Shown here piece after piece: positions 17,006 through 26,316 of a DNA stretch of 64,000 bases. The notes under the pieces were generated by a model. That model made no database searches and had not been told where the DNA came from. It saw nothing but the letters and a program-made list of their open reading frames with translations. The position numbers were made by a program, and so were the translations under genes. The first letter of the stretch is position 1. Each line of letters begins with the position of its first letter. The DNA is taken from contig NZ_JAGTUT010000001.1 of assembly GCF_025685605.1 (NCBI RefSeq), positions 1,860,001 through 1,924,000 of the forward strand. The letters are read 5' to 3'. The DNA comes from Granulicella arctica (lineage in GTDB: Bacteria; Acidobacteriota; Terriglobia; Terriglobales; Acidobacteriaceae).

Positions 17006-18059
17006 AATCAGAGAGTTTGTCTCAGCAGTTTACGACGGAGAAAATGTGCCGCGCGAAGCTTCCGAACACATTGCCCACTGTGCGGATTGCCAGAAGCTAC
17101 TAAGAGGCTACGCCGAGATGGGGTTAGCGCTGCGCAGCTATGGCAGCCTCCTGATCACGGAACCGGTTCCGGATCGCACATGGCTCAAGACGCAGACTGC
17201 CACAACCATATGGTTCGAGAAAGGTTTGCAAATGATGCGTATCCCAAGAATTGCCTTCGCTTGTCTTGTTCTGCTGCTTGTCGCTTTGGGTTCACGTTTG
17301 GCGCTGGTTGAGGTTCGAGCGCATGAAGATGGCTCAGTGATGATGCTGAAGCTTACTCCAGAGCAGGGCGACAGCTTTCAATGTTTTATGTCGACCACCG
17401 ATAAGGACCATTCGGATTGCGGAGGCTTGGCGCAAATCGATCGCAGCAACCTGTTCTACTCCATCAAGACACTTCGCCGAGACGGAGAGCGTGTCCTGCT
17501 GTCGATTCGGTCCAAGATTGTCCCCTTGGGTCCTAGCAGCTATGGTCCTGAGGCGGAGAGCGCCCTACCAGAGACGCAGTCCTGGTTTACACCCGGACAG
17601 TCCTTTTCACTCCCAAATACTGGAGAGCTGAAAGTGACGCTTACTGGCGAATGGACGGACCACATGCCGCTGACCTATGGAAGCAATCAGATGCTCGACC
17701 CTGGCGCAAATGAAGTAAGACTCACTTCGCCTCTTCTCCTGAAGAATAACAAAGTAGTGGGGGACATGGCGGGCGGGAGCGCAATAGCCGATCATCCTGG
17801 AGATGGTGTTTTTCTTTACGTTCCGGGCCAAGGGCGCTTTCTGCTTTCGTTGATGCCCACCGAAGGCGCTATATCGACAAAGGTTCAACTCAACCGTGTC
17901 TCCTTCGAGAGCGACGGGCAGAGTTATGTCATCGTCACGGGAACTCCGATAAGCCGAGCAGAAGAGATCTATGTTCGGCATGATGCAACCTACAAACCCG
18001 CTCCCGAGATGTCAGAACATGCAGTGGTTGGCGCCGGGCCCTCTTCTAAATTGAATTAG
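16992..18059 (+). CDS. Anti-sigma factor with zinc-finger domain and one membrane helix
   Basis: 355 residues. The N-terminal cytoplasmic domain (1-75) holds the zinc-binding anti-sigma motif: HIAHCADCQKLL gives the H-x3-C-x2-C triad. One membrane helix follows (IPRIAFACLVLLLVALGSRL, about 87-105). The remaining ~250 residues are extracytoplasmic, beta-rich, with no family recognised; they may be the sensor. The start ATG lies inside the end of the sigma gene. The pair forms a standard sigma/anti-sigma switch in which signal on the outer domain releases the sigma factor. Confidence 0.85.
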   Translation: MRCDEIREFVSAVYDGENVPREASEHIAHCADCQKLLRGYAEMGLALRSYGSLLITEPVPDRTWLKTQTATTIWFEKGLQMMRIPRIAFACLVLLLVALGSRLALVEVRAHEDGSVMMLKLTPEQGDSFQCFMSTTDKDHSDCGGLAQIDRSNLFYSIKTLRRDGERVLLSIRSKIVPLGPSSYGPEAESALPETQSWFTPGQSFSLPNTGELKVTLTGEWTDHMPLTYGSNQMLDPGANEVRLTSPLLLKNNKVVGDMAGGSAIADHPGDGVFLYVPGQGRFLLSLMPTEGAISTKVQLNRVSFESDGQSYVIVTGTPISRAEEIYVRHDATYKPAPEMSEHAVVGAGPSSKLN

Positions 18060-18474
18060 CGTAAAGAAAAGGAATGCAGCCAATGAGCTCTATTCTCCAT
18101 GCCAAATCGATAAAGATCTGCTGCCCGCGCCTGCGGAACGCGGTAAACCTGTGCATTGCACTTACTGCTGGGAATAAGTCTGGCTGTCAAAGATGCAGGA
18201 TTGGTAGCTGCAAGTGCGATGGACAGACTTGACCAACTTCGACCCGCTCGGGCTGGAGAAAACGTCGAGATTGCCGAAAAAGGCTGACTTTGCAGAAGCT
18301 TCATTGTTAGACGAAACCGTAGCGAGGACTTCAAGCAGTATGGTTCCGGTTGAGAGCAGACCTCTGACCCTCCGCGAATCCGAGTTTGCTCATTCCCTTG
18401 CGTCGATTTCTCGTCAATGGGCTCACGTGGACATTACCCTCTCTGAGAGTCATCGCGGAATGCCGTTGTGGCTG
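18060..18474. other. Debris region downstream of the anti-sigma gene
   Basis: No intact gene is seen. Frames on both strands are short and unlike known families. Together with the broken frames at 18475-19405 it forms the eroded left part of what looks like an integrated element ending at tRNA-Ser. Confidence 0.4.
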
Positions 18475-18780
18475 TCAGTCTGTGATGCTGCTCAACCAGC
18501 AGAGCCGCAGAATGCGATCGGCGTGGGTCATCAAGGTCCGATTGGTGAGTTGAGCCTGAGCATACGACTTGATCACGGTAGTGATGTTGTCAGTGTTCTG
18601 CTTCATCAGGCGCAAGGAAGCCTCAGTTTGCTGGAGATCATCTGGTACAACTTCCCGGAACCAGTCCAACCGAGTGGGTAGAAATAGGCCTTGAGGTCAT
18701 CCCAGTCTGAGTACCCGTTCTTCTTGAAAACGGCGTTTTCGGCAATGACTAACGCAGGCGAGTTCGGCTTTGCGGCTATG
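18475..18780 (-). pseudogene. Gene remnant, two frames, unidentified
   Basis: On the minus strand a frame with NSPALVIAENAVFKKNGYSD and WDDLKAYFYPLGW passes, around 18660, into a second frame with DWFREVVPDDLQQTEASLRL and NTDNITTVIKSYAQAQLTN that ends at 18475. Both look like real protein and would join through one frameshift. The second half is a long amphipathic helix, reminiscent of conjugation or secretion accessory proteins, but I cannot assign a family. No start codon with ribosome-binding site is present. Confidence 0.35.
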
Positions 18781-18909
18781 CAAGGCTAGGCCAATAGCTC
18801 TCGAAAGGAAGCACACGAGTTCTGCATTGCGTCTGTTCGAGGAAATGAGCCCACTCCTACATCATCTTGGATCGCGGTTCGAGATAGAGTGCGTGATTGT
18901 AGGCCACGC

Positions 18910-19405
18910 TTACTGCGTTTCGCGGGGCATGGCCAACCGCAGTTCGATGTGCTCATGACTGTAGCGGCGTTCGTAGAGGATGGTTGAGGTGAGCCCGCGA
19001 AAGCCGTGGCCTGTCATCTTACCCTTGTATTCTATTCGTTCAAGTCCCTTGAGGATCGTGTTGTTGCTCATTGGCTTCACGGCATTTCGGTCACCCGGAA
19101 ACAGCCATATATTTCCACCAGTAAGCTCCCGCAGCATATCGAGAACTTCCAGATTTTGTCTCGCAAGAGGCACAACGTGCGGCGACCTCATTGTCATGCG
19201 GTCCGCCGGAATATTCCATCTTGCTGCGTCGGGATCGATTTCCGACCAGCGGGCGCCGATAAGTTCTCTGTCCGTACAAATGAGAGCGCCATCAACTTGA
19301 TCGCGAGTCGCGTAACGTGGGTACCGGGGTAACCTCAATTTGCCGGAGTAAATTGGGAGATCCTGTCTCCCTTGCCTTACGAATCTCAGTGTCTGTCAAT
19401 ACCAT
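18910..19405 (-). pseudogene. Remnant of a P4-type tyrosine recombinase (integrase)
   Basis: The minus strand holds both ends of a P4-family integrase with the middle missing. ATG 19405 begins MVLTDTEIRKARETGSPNLL, the DUF4102 N-terminus. After a frame change, the C-terminal catalytic part reads ELIGARWSEIDPDAARWNIP, then WLFPGDRNAVKPMSNNTILK and GHGFRGLTSTILYE. The HGFR box and the first catalytic Arg region survive, but about 200 central residues are gone. The frame shifts after HIELRLA, so the tyrosine nucleophile is lost. It lies just downstream of tRNA-Ser, the usual integration target for this family. The protein is not functional. Confidence 0.85.
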
Positions 19406-19432
19406 CAGAGCCTCAAAGCAACGCTTTGGAGG

Positions 19433-19465
19433 TATCCCCCGGAAGACAAATACATACCCCCGGAA
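19433..19465. repeat. Direct repeats beside the integrase start (possible arm sites)
   Basis: CCCCCGGAA occurs at 19436-19444 and again at 19457-19465, each preceded by a TAT/TA stretch, 21 bases apart, between the integrase start (19405) and the tRNA-Ser 3' end (19588). Evenly spaced short direct repeats next to a tRNA attachment site are typical integrase arm-binding sites. Confidence 0.45.
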
Positions 19466-19587
19466 CTATCCCCTTGCACGCTTAGCTTCTGTCGTACGCT
19501 CTAGGACGGTAAAAGCGCTAAACCCTAACGCCCGCTTGGGTTCGGGTAGTGCCTTCGGATGTCTTGGGATTTCCTGAAACAGGTAGG

Positions 19588-19677
19588 TGGCGGAAGAGGA
19601 GGGATTCGAACCCCCGATACCCTTTCAGGTACGCCAGTTTTCAAGACTGGAGCCATCAACCACTCGGCCACTCTTCC
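19588..19677 (-). tRNA. tRNA-Ser (anticodon UGA)
   Basis: Minus strand. The acceptor stem GGAAGAG (19671-19677) pairs with CTCTTCC. The anticodon stem-loop CCAGTCTTGAAAACTGG gives anticodon TGA. A long variable arm is present, as in class II tRNAs, and the T-loop is GGTTCGAATCC. Discriminator G and an encoded CCA (19588-19590) follow. An integrase remnant lies directly 3' of it, so this gene was the attachment site of a former mobile element. Confidence 0.95.
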
Positions 19678-19911
19678 TGTTTGAAGTTTAGTACGCTGCA
19701 GCCTCCTACGCAAAAGGCCTTTCTGCAAGCGCGCCGGCGTGCGGCCGCCGTGCATCGCCCGGGGAGTACTCCGCGGACACGGTGGAGGCGAATGTCGATC
19801 TTTGGGTGCAAGACAAGCTCTCGGCCACAGCCTACCGTTGGGAGGCTCCCGTTCAAGCATTCTGCGTACGTCGATGATCCGGGAGCAAATTTTCGCTTCG
19901 AGGAACCCATT

Positions 19912-20982
19912 ATGCGAAACATCAAGCGGCTTGCGGTTATAGCGACCCTTGCATCGATCAGCCTGGCCGGAACGCAAGCCATCGCACAGGGTTGTGTCGC
20001 CGCCCACTCCACCCAGCACACCATGGACGAACTGGTAAATCCGATTGGCGGATTCAACGAGAGCGGCGGGGGCTACAAGGGCCTGTCCATTCACAACCTG
20101 ACAGTCGATATTGGATACCGGGTCTTCAACTCCAATAAATACTTCATCGGCGATGCTGAGATCGCACGCCCCACCACCGTTCGCAACCACCAGAACATCT
20201 TCGATGTTGGCGTGGAATACAAGTTCACTCCACGCTGGAGCTTCATTGCCGATGTTCCCGTCTACAACGGCACGCGCAACCAGATCTACGCGCCCGTGGG
20301 GATCTATCAGGTCAGCGGCCTGGGAGATCTAACCGTCGGCGCACAGGCCTGGATCTTCCGCCCACCAACTGAGAACGGCGGTAACGTCGCCGTGAGCGCC
20401 TCCCTCAAGATCCCAACCGGCATCGACAACGCCACCGGATCGGGTGTACTCAATGGCCAGACGATCAAGGCGACTGCCGACCAATCCATGCAGCCCGGGG
20501 ACGGTGGCTGGGGCCTATTGGTGGCGACCCAAGGCTATAAATCGATCTGGCGCCGTGCCGATGCTTACTACCAGGCGCAATATCTACTTAATCCGCGCGA
20601 TACGAATGGCGTGGCCACCTTCCGTACGCAACCCGGCCAAGGCGTCATGTCCGTCACCGACCAATACCTTTACCGCGTGGGCATCTCGCAGGGCGTCCCC
20701 AAGGCTCGCGGACTGACGATGAGCCTCGGTGTGCGCGGCGAGGGAGTGCCGGTTCGCGACCTGCTCGGCGACAGCAACGGCTTTCGCCGGCCCGGTTCGA
20801 TTCTGTCGCTTGATCCCGGCCTGATCTTCCAGGCGAAGAAGATGATCCTCTCTGTCAACGGACCGTGGGCGCTGCATCGGAATCGTCCTCCGAGCGTTCC
20901 CGAGCTTCAAAACGGTACGCTCAACGGGGACGCTTTTTTTGCAGACTATTCTGTGATTGCCAGCATCTCGCACCACTTCTAA
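19912..20982 (+). CDS. Outer-membrane beta-barrel protein
   Basis: 356 residues from ATG 19912, with GAGGAA eight bases upstream. Signal peptide MRNIKRLAVIATLASISLAG with cleavage near AIAQ. The mature protein is made of alternating aromatic/polar strands, for example SFIADVPVYNGTRNQIYAPV and WRRADAYYQAQYLLNPRD, and ends in phenylalanine (SISHHF), the usual outer-membrane assembly signal. It resembles the MetA/phenol-degradation or transporter barrel families, but substrate is unknown. An in-frame extension upstream to 19549 runs through the antisense of tRNA-Ser and is rejected. Confidence 0.78.
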   Translation: MRNIKRLAVIATLASISLAGTQAIAQGCVAAHSTQHTMDELVNPIGGFNESGGGYKGLSIHNLTVDIGYRVFNSNKYFIGDAEIARPTTVRNHQNIFDVGVEYKFTPRWSFIADVPVYNGTRNQIYAPVGIYQVSGLGDLTVGAQAWIFRPPTENGGNVAVSASLKIPTGIDNATGSGVLNGQTIKATADQSMQPGDGGWGLLVATQGYKSIWRRADAYYQAQYLLNPRDTNGVATFRTQPGQGVMSVTDQYLYRVGISQGVPKARGLTMSLGVRGEGVPVRDLLGDSNGFRRPGSILSLDPGLIFQAKKMILSVNGPWALHRNRPPSVPELQNGTLNGDAFFADYSVIASISHHF

Positions 20983-20989
20983 AACCGCA

Positions 20990-21023
20990 GTGCCTGCTGC
21001 GAATTTCCGCCTACGGCAGGCAC
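20990..21023 (+). terminator. Hairpin after the outer-membrane protein gene
   Basis: GTGCCTGC (20990-20997) pairs with GCAGGCAC (21016-21023), eight bases after the stop codon. The loop is 18 bases and no long T-run follows, so this is a weak or factor-assisted terminator. Confidence 0.4.
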
Positions 21024-21097
21024 TTCGCCTCATGACAACAACTGCTCCCTGCAAATCTCGCACCGCTGCCGTAGTTAAGAGCGTCTAATCAATACCG

Positions 21098-22369
21098 ATG
21101 CCGAAGCTTCTCAACCCCAAGAGCTCGTTTGACCGCACCCTCGCGAGCGCCCGCACCACCATGGTCTTCAGCGAGGTAGTCCAACTCGCCATCGATAGCT
21201 TCCGCGCCAGTAAGGTCCGCTTCCTGCTCACCATGATTGGCATGGTCATCGGTTCGGCCTCAATCATCCTCGTCACGACGCTCGGCCTTACAGGCAAGCA
21301 GTACGCGCTCGACCTTATCTCCTCCATCGGTACCAATATGGTCGAGATGCAGTACTCCGGCGGCAGCGTTGTCGGTGCCGATAACGTCAGCACTCCGGAC
21401 TATATGACCCGCGAAGACCTCACCAACGTCGTCGAGCAGGTTCCCGGCGTCGTCGCCTCCTCGCCCATGCTCGAGCAGCACGAGGACATCAGCGTCGGCG
21501 GCGGCATCACCAAGGAGACGATGTTCCTCGGCGTCTCTCCCCAATACAAAGACATTCGCAACCTCGCCATCACCGCCGGCCGCTTCTTCGACGATCAGGA
21601 TGCCAGCGGCCACGCCAAGGTCGCCGTCATCGTCGAGCCCTTTGCCCGCCTCCTCTTCGGCAGCGACTCCGCCGCCATTGACCAGACTATCTCCGTCCGC
21701 GGCATCCCCCTTACGATCGTCGGCGTCTTCAAGATGCGCATCGATACCTTCGGTCAGTCCGAGGTCTCGGATCAGACCATCCTCATTCCTTACACCGTCG
21801 CGCGTTACTTCACCGGAACCGACACTGTTAAAGAGATTTTCTTCTCCGTCAGCGACTCGAAGATGGTTGTTCCTGACTCCAAGAAGATTCTCGCGGTCAT
21901 CAAGGGTAATCACCGCCCCAACTCCGTCTACAACGCCTTCGTCATGACGGATGTACTGAACAAGATGGCTCAGATCGCCGACATGCTCACGATCGTCCTT
22001 ACGCTTGGCGCCTTTGTCACCTTGATTGTTTCAGGCGTCGGCATCATGAACTCCATGCTCGCAAACGTCTCCTCCCGTATCCGCGAGATTGGCATCCGCA
22101 AGGCCATGGGCGCGACCAGCCGGGAGATCCGTATGCAGTTCCTCACCGAAGCTGTCTTCCTTTCGCTTGCTGGCGGCATTGTCGGCACTCTCCTTGGCCT
22201 AGCGCTGCCATTTTCGGTTCGCTTTCTGACGCCCTTCACGATTCCGATCAATCCCTGGTCCGCCGTCATCGCGCTCGCGACCTCCGTCGTCGTAGGCGTC
22301 ATCTTCGGGACCCTCCCGGCCAATCGTGCCGCCCGCCTCGATCCCGTAGAAACGCTGAAGTACGAGTAG
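21098..22369 (+). CDS. MacB/FtsX-type ABC transporter permease
   Basis: 423 residues. One N-terminal membrane helix (FLLTMIGMVIGSASIILVTT, about 48-68) is followed by a ~220-residue MacB-type periplasmic core domain (from ISSIGTNMVEMQYSGG to about residue 285). The C-terminal FtsX domain has three helices: LTIVLTLGAFVTLIVSGVGI, FLTEAVFLSLAGGIVGTLLG and WSAVIALATSVVVGVIFGTL. The coupling segment IREIGIRKAMGATSREIRMQ is intact, and PVETLKYE ends it as in most members. No ATPase gene adjoins it, so the partner must be encoded elsewhere. The permease probably forms part of a tripartite export or lipoprotein-handling system. Start ATG 21098 is poorly marked. Confidence 0.88.
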   Translation: MPKLLNPKSSFDRTLASARTTMVFSEVVQLAIDSFRASKVRFLLTMIGMVIGSASIILVTTLGLTGKQYALDLISSIGTNMVEMQYSGGSVVGADNVSTPDYMTREDLTNVVEQVPGVVASSPMLEQHEDISVGGGITKETMFLGVSPQYKDIRNLAITAGRFFDDQDASGHAKVAVIVEPFARLLFGSDSAAIDQTISVRGIPLTIVGVFKMRIDTFGQSEVSDQTILIPYTVARYFTGTDTVKEIFFSVSDSKMVVPDSKKILAVIKGNHRPNSVYNAFVMTDVLNKMAQIADMLTIVLTLGAFVTLIVSGVGIMNSMLANVSSRIREIGIRKAMGATSREIRMQFLTEAVFLSLAGGIVGTLLGLALPFSVRFLTPFTIPINPWSAVIALATSVVVGVIFGTLPANRAARLDPVETLKYE

Positions 22370-22630
22370 TCGCTGGGCCTTGCTCTTCCAGTTCACATTG
22401 CCAAGTAGTCCGTTATCGATCGCCGGACGTAAGCCGTCCGCGAAATGATGTAGCTTGCGCTGGCCGACGTGATACTGTTCTGACAAAGCCAACAGACAGA
22501 AGTAGTGGATCGATAGCTAGAACGTGGCAACTCCCTGCCTCATCCACTCGCATAGCCTATGCTATCGAGCCCAGGAAGCTCCACGGATCACACTGCATTC
22601 GTCTGTTCGCAGGTCTGCTCAGGAGCTGCT

Positions 22631-25600
22631 ATGACGAACCTTGCCGCAAAGCTTTCCCTTTTTGTGATCCTGATCTTCGGGATCGACGCAATCGGCCTCG
22701 CCCAGGTGCAATCCACCACCGGCAGCATTCAAGGTGAGGTTATGGACGCAGGCGGAGCTTTCGTAGTGGGCGCTTCGGTCGAAACCGATGAGATCGAAAC
22801 CCATACCCTTCACCAGGCCACGACTGATGGTTCAGGCCACTTCGACTTCCTCTCACTCCAACCCGGACGCTACACCGTCAAGATTTCGAAGACCGGCTTC
22901 GCCACCACCATCCAGGAGAATCTCACCCTCACGGTAGGCCGCACCGCCTCGCTCAAGCTGACCCTCCAGGTCGCCGGCACCTCCGAGTCGGTCATCGTTA
23001 CCTCTGCCCCGCTCGTCGACGTGGTCACCGCCTCCTCTACCACTACGCTTAATGAGCAGACCATCGCGACGACGCCGGTCCTCGGACGCAAGTTTGAAGA
23101 CCTGCTCACGCTCACGCCCGGCGTCAGCATCTCGCAGGGACCGGACGGCGATGAGATCAACATCAACGGCCAGCGCGGCATCTTTAACAACATCTCGCTT
23201 GATGGCGGAGACTATAACAACGGCTTCTTCGGAGAACAATCCGGCGGCCAGCGTGCCGCAGTCGACATTACCCTCGAAGCGGTCAAGGAGTTCCAGGTCG
23301 TCGCCAGCGGTGCCAATGCAGAATTCGGCAGGACTGGTGGCGGCGTCGTCAATGTCATTACCAAGTCAGGCACTAACGATTTTCACGGCAGCCTCTTCGA
23401 ATATCAGCGGCTTGAGGCACTCGCCGCCGCAGCCTCCGACGGCACCTCGCTCACCGACTTCCATCGTGAGCAGTTTGGAGGCAGCGCTGGCGGCCATATC
23501 ATCCGCGACAAGCTCTTTTATTTCGGAGCCGCTGAAGGCATCGATGAAAACCTGCAGCGCACCAACCTCAGCGCTTACAACAGCGCAGCTCTAGGCGGAG
23601 CTACCCCGTGCTCGGTAACTAACCCAGTATTCCGCTCGAATATCACCGAGGCGCAGATCAACGCCAACGGGGACTGTCAGCGCCAGGTGCTCCTCAACTT
23701 CTATAAGAGCAGCTTCAACGAGAATGAGGGCTTGCCCGTAGACCACGTCGTGCACAATGGAGCCTTCTTCGGCCGTGTGGACTACACCATCAGTCCGAAG
23801 AATCAGCTTAACGTCTCCTATAACTTCGACTACTCTAACAACGCAAATCAGACCTTCGACGTCTCCACCTACGGCACCTCGGCCAACGGGACAGAAGGGC
23901 CCTCGCATGTCCAGACGCTGAACTCAAACCTCATCACTACCCTCAACTCACACGCGCTCAACGAGGCGCACTTCACCTTTGGACACGAGACCCGGCCTCG
24001 CTCGCCGATTGATCCGACCGCCGTTCCGGATACCGGTATCGGCTTCTCGCCATCCTTCCGCTTCGGTCAGCCATTCTTCCTCGGACCTGGGTCGAGCGAG
24101 ACGTTCTATCACCTGGACTTCAAGGATAACTACTCGCTCATCCTCGGCAAACACACCGTCAAGGTCGGCGCGGAGTACCTTTACAGCCACAACGTTCAGG
24201 TTTTCGACGGCTTCGCCTTGGGCCGCTATATTTTCGGCAGCGCTACTGGCTTCCTCCACTATGCCTCACCCGCCAGCACCGGCAACGGCTATGGACCGAA
24301 TACGGTATCCTGCGCCGATGGCAGCTTCCAGTCGGCGGCTACCTCGTGCCCGGGCGGCTCGGCTAATTCGTTCGGCAGCCCGCTCTTCCTCTACCTCCAG
24401 GACACTGCTACCCAGCCCGGCGAGACTGTTCAGCAGGCAGGCTACTCCAGCATCGCCAATCATGAACCAGCCTTGTACGCGCAGGATACCTGGCAGGTCG
24501 CCTCGCGACTCACCATCAACTACGGTCTTCGCTGGGAGGCACAGTTCTTTCCCAACCCAGTCATCGACCCCTCGAAAACCGCCTATGGCTCGAATCTCTC
24601 AGATCAACGCTTTCCCTCCACCGGCTACCTGCCTAATCAGACAAAGGAGTTTCAGCCCCGTGTCGGGTTTGCATATGACGCCTTCGGCAACGGAAAATCA
24701 GCCTTGCGTGGGAGCGCCGGCATCTTCAACGCGCGGCAGAACGGCCTGACCCAGGTCGGTGCCATCACTACCAACGGCGTGCAGCAGCAGACGATCGGCA
24801 CCTGCTCGAACGGCATGCCCGTTTATCCGAACGATTGCGCCGTTCCGGCTACCTACTCGCCCATCGGCGCAGGCGTCACCGTCTTCGACAAGAACTACCA
24901 CAACCCCCGAATCCTCACCTTCAACGTCGGATACGACCAGCAGGTCGCCCAGGACTATGTCGCCTTCGTTGATTTCACCGATTCGAAGGGCGTCTATCTC
25001 ACGCGCTTCACGAACCCCAACGTCGGACCGACCGTCATCCCGGCAGTCAACGCCGATACGGTTTCGTACGCCGGAGCTGTGCCGTTTACGAATCTTGGAA
25101 CCATCACCAACACCATCAGCAACGCCAAGTCGCTCTACCGTGGCCTCACCATCGGCATGCGAAAGCGCATGTCTCACCACTTCCAGTTCGAAGCGCAGTA
25201 CACCTACTCGGTCGACCGCGATGATGACTCGAACGAGCGCGATCCCTTCACCTTCCGCTATGCCAACCTCTACAACCTCGGCGCGGAGTACTCCCTCGCG
25301 GATCGCGATGAGCGACACAAGTTTAACGCCTTCGGACTCGGCGAGCTGCCCTTCGGCTTCAAAGGCAACATCCGCGTTCAGCAGCACTCCGCCGAACCCG
25401 AAACCGACAACACAAATGGCACGGGCACCGGCGCGGCGTGTAGCTTCAATAACTCACTGACACGCTTCGTAAATGGCGTTGATTGCGGCCGCAACCACCT
25501 CCGCAAGGACAACGCCTTCTTCGTCTTCGACTTCGGCGTTGCCCGCCCCATCCGATTCCATGACAGCAAGTTTGAACTTATTCCCCGGGTTGAAGTCTTC

Positions 25601-25729
25601 AATACCTTCAACAACACGAACAATCTGAACCCGCTCAGTTCCCCGGCTCTCTTCGATTTCAGCGGCTTCCTTCGCACTGGTGTCGGCGATCCACGGCAGG
25701 CCCAACTCTCCCTCCGTTTCGTCTTCTAA
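22631..25729 (+). CDS. TonB-dependent receptor with carboxypeptidase-regulatory-like N-terminus (Oar-like)
   Basis: 1032 residues from ATG 22631, AGGAG immediately upstream. Signal peptide about 1-24 (LFVILIFGIDAIGLAQ). A CarboxypepD_reg-like beta-sandwich covers ~30-110 (STTGSIQGEVMDAGGAFVVG; SLQPGRYTVKISKTGFATTI). A plug-like domain (~130-260) includes GVSISQGPDGDEININGQRG and GANAEFGRTGGGVVNVITKS. The rest is a large beta-barrel ending LSLRFVF, with phenylalanine at the C-terminus. This is the very abundant acidobacterial Oar-like class, thought to import oligosaccharides or other large substrates with TonB energy. Nothing here shows the ligand. A 24-residue in-frame extension to 22559 lacks a ribosome-binding site. 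Confidence 0.9.
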   Translation: MTNLAAKLSLFVILIFGIDAIGLAQVQSTTGSIQGEVMDAGGAFVVGASVETDEIETHTLHQATTDGSGHFDFLSLQPGRYTVKISKTGFATTIQENLTLTVGRTASLKLTLQVAGTSESVIVTSAPLVDVVTASSTTTLNEQTIATTPVLGRKFEDLLTLTPGVSISQGPDGDEININGQRGIFNNISLDGGDYNNGFFGEQSGGQRAAVDITLEAVKEFQVVASGANAEFGRTGGGVVNVITKSGTNDFHGSLFEYQRLEALAAAASDGTSLTDFHREQFGGSAGGHIIRDKLFYFGAAEGIDENLQRTNLSAYNSAALGGATPCSVTNPVFRSNITEAQINANGDCQRQVLLNFYKSSFNENEGLPVDHVVHNGAFFGRVDYTISPKNQLNVSYNFDYSNNANQTFDVSTYGTSANGTEGPSHVQTLNSNLITTLNSHALNEAHFTFGHETRPRSPIDPTAVPDTGIGFSPSFRFGQPFFLGPGSSETFYHLDFKDNYSLILGKHTVKVGAEYLYSHNVQVFDGFALGRYIFGSATGFLHYASPASTGNGYGPNTVSCADGSFQSAATSCPGGSANSFGSPLFLYLQDTATQPGETVQQAGYSSIANHEPALYAQDTWQVASRLTINYGLRWEAQFFPNPVIDPSKTAYGSNLSDQRFPSTGYLPNQTKEFQPRVGFAYDAFGNGKSALRGSAGIFNARQNGLTQVGAITTNGVQQQTIGTCSNGMPVYPNDCAVPATYSPIGAGVTVFDKNYHNPRILTFNVGYDQQVAQDYVAFVDFTDSKGVYLTRFTNPNVGPTVIPAVNADTVSYAGAVPFTNLGTITNTISNAKSLYRGLTIGMRKRMSHHFQFEAQYTYSVDRDDDSNERDPFTFRYANLYNLGAEYSLADRDERHKFNAFGLGELPFGFKGNIRVQQHSAEPETDNTNGTGTGAACSFNNSLTRFVNGVDCGRNHLRKDNAFFVFDFGVARPIRFHDSKFELIPRVEVFNTFNNTNNLNPLSSPALFDFSGFLRTGVGDPRQAQLSLRFVF

Positions 25730-25752
25730 GCACCGAGCAGCGCTCGTCCATA

Positions 25753-25786
25753 CCTGAAACTCCTGCATCCAAGTAGGAGGTTCAGG
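25753..25786 (+). promoter_or_regulatory. Hairpin overlapping the translation start region of the DsbA-like gene
   Basis: CCTGAAACTCCT (25753-25764) pairs with AGGAGGTTCAGG (25775-25786), 11 of 12 positions, loop of 10. The 3' arm and the bases just after it contain AGGAGG and AGGGG, the ribosome-binding region for the start at 25796. It could limit translation of the DsbA-like gene or serve as a terminator for the receptor gene. No T-run follows. Confidence 0.45.
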
Positions 25787-25795
25787 GGTAAATCA

Positions 25796-26314
25796 ATGTC
25801 AATGCTAAAGGTTCCGGTAACGGACGATGATCACAGCTTAGGCGATGCGAAAGCTAAAATCACACTCGTCGAATATGGAGATTATCAGTGTCCCGATGCC
25901 GGAATGGCCTACCCGATGGTGAAGAAGCTTCAAAAGCATTACGGCAAGGAGATGCGATTCGTCTTCCGAAACTTTCCGCTGGCGGACATTCACGAGATGG
26001 CAGAACCGGCAGCCCAACTGGCCGAGTTTGCAGCCGCACAAGGCAAGTTCTGGCAGATGCACGACGCGCTCTTCGCCCATCAGAGACGCCTCAGACCTTC
26101 CATGCTGGTGAAATTAACCGAGCAGCTCGGACTGGACGGCAACGATGCCGCCTCGGCGATCGAAGATCACGAGTTTGCCAAGCGAATCGCCACCGATGTA
26201 GACGGCGGCAAACGATCTGGGGTACACGGTACTCCCACTTTCTTCATCAACGGAAACCTCTACGAAGGCGAATGGAAGTACGAAGAACTGATGGCAGCGA
26301 TCGAAGCGGCTTAG
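25796..26314 (+). CDS. DsbA-family thioredoxin-fold protein lacking the second active-site cysteine
   Basis: 172 residues, no signal peptide, so probably cytoplasmic. The thioredoxin fold of the DsbA/Thioredoxin_4 type is clear: ITLVEYGDYQCPDAGMAYPM at ~22-41, MRFVFRNFPLADIHEMAEPA, and the cis-proline loop GVHGTPTFFINGNLYEGEW near 145-163. The usual CPxC site reads CPDA: the first cysteine is kept, the second is alanine. It therefore cannot cycle as a dithiol oxidase and may act as a monothiol isomerase, glutathione-dependent protein or binding protein. It follows the receptor gene but is cytoplasmic and is probably unrelated. A convergent DUF1080 gene ends two bases away. Confidence 0.85.
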   Translation: MSMLKVPVTDDDHSLGDAKAKITLVEYGDYQCPDAGMAYPMVKKLQKHYGKEMRFVFRNFPLADIHEMAEPAAQLAEFAAAQGKFWQMHDALFAHQRRLRPSMLVKLTEQLGLDGNDAASAIEDHEFAKRIATDVDGGKRSGVHGTPTFFINGNLYEGEWKYEELMAAIEAA

Positions 26315-26316
26315 CT

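Noticed and set aside
18214..18681. 155-residue plus frame in the debris region
   Set aside because: Overlaps protein-like remnants on the other strand and has no ribosome-binding site.
7764..18740. Similar short strings GAAAACGGnG(C/T)TTT at about 7766, 14818 and 18726
   Set aside because: Too short and imperfect, with no common flanks or target duplications; taken as chance.
19549..19911. N-terminal extension of the outer-membrane protein
   Set aside because: It reads through the antisense of tRNA-Ser; the signal peptide and ribosome-binding site place the start at 19912.
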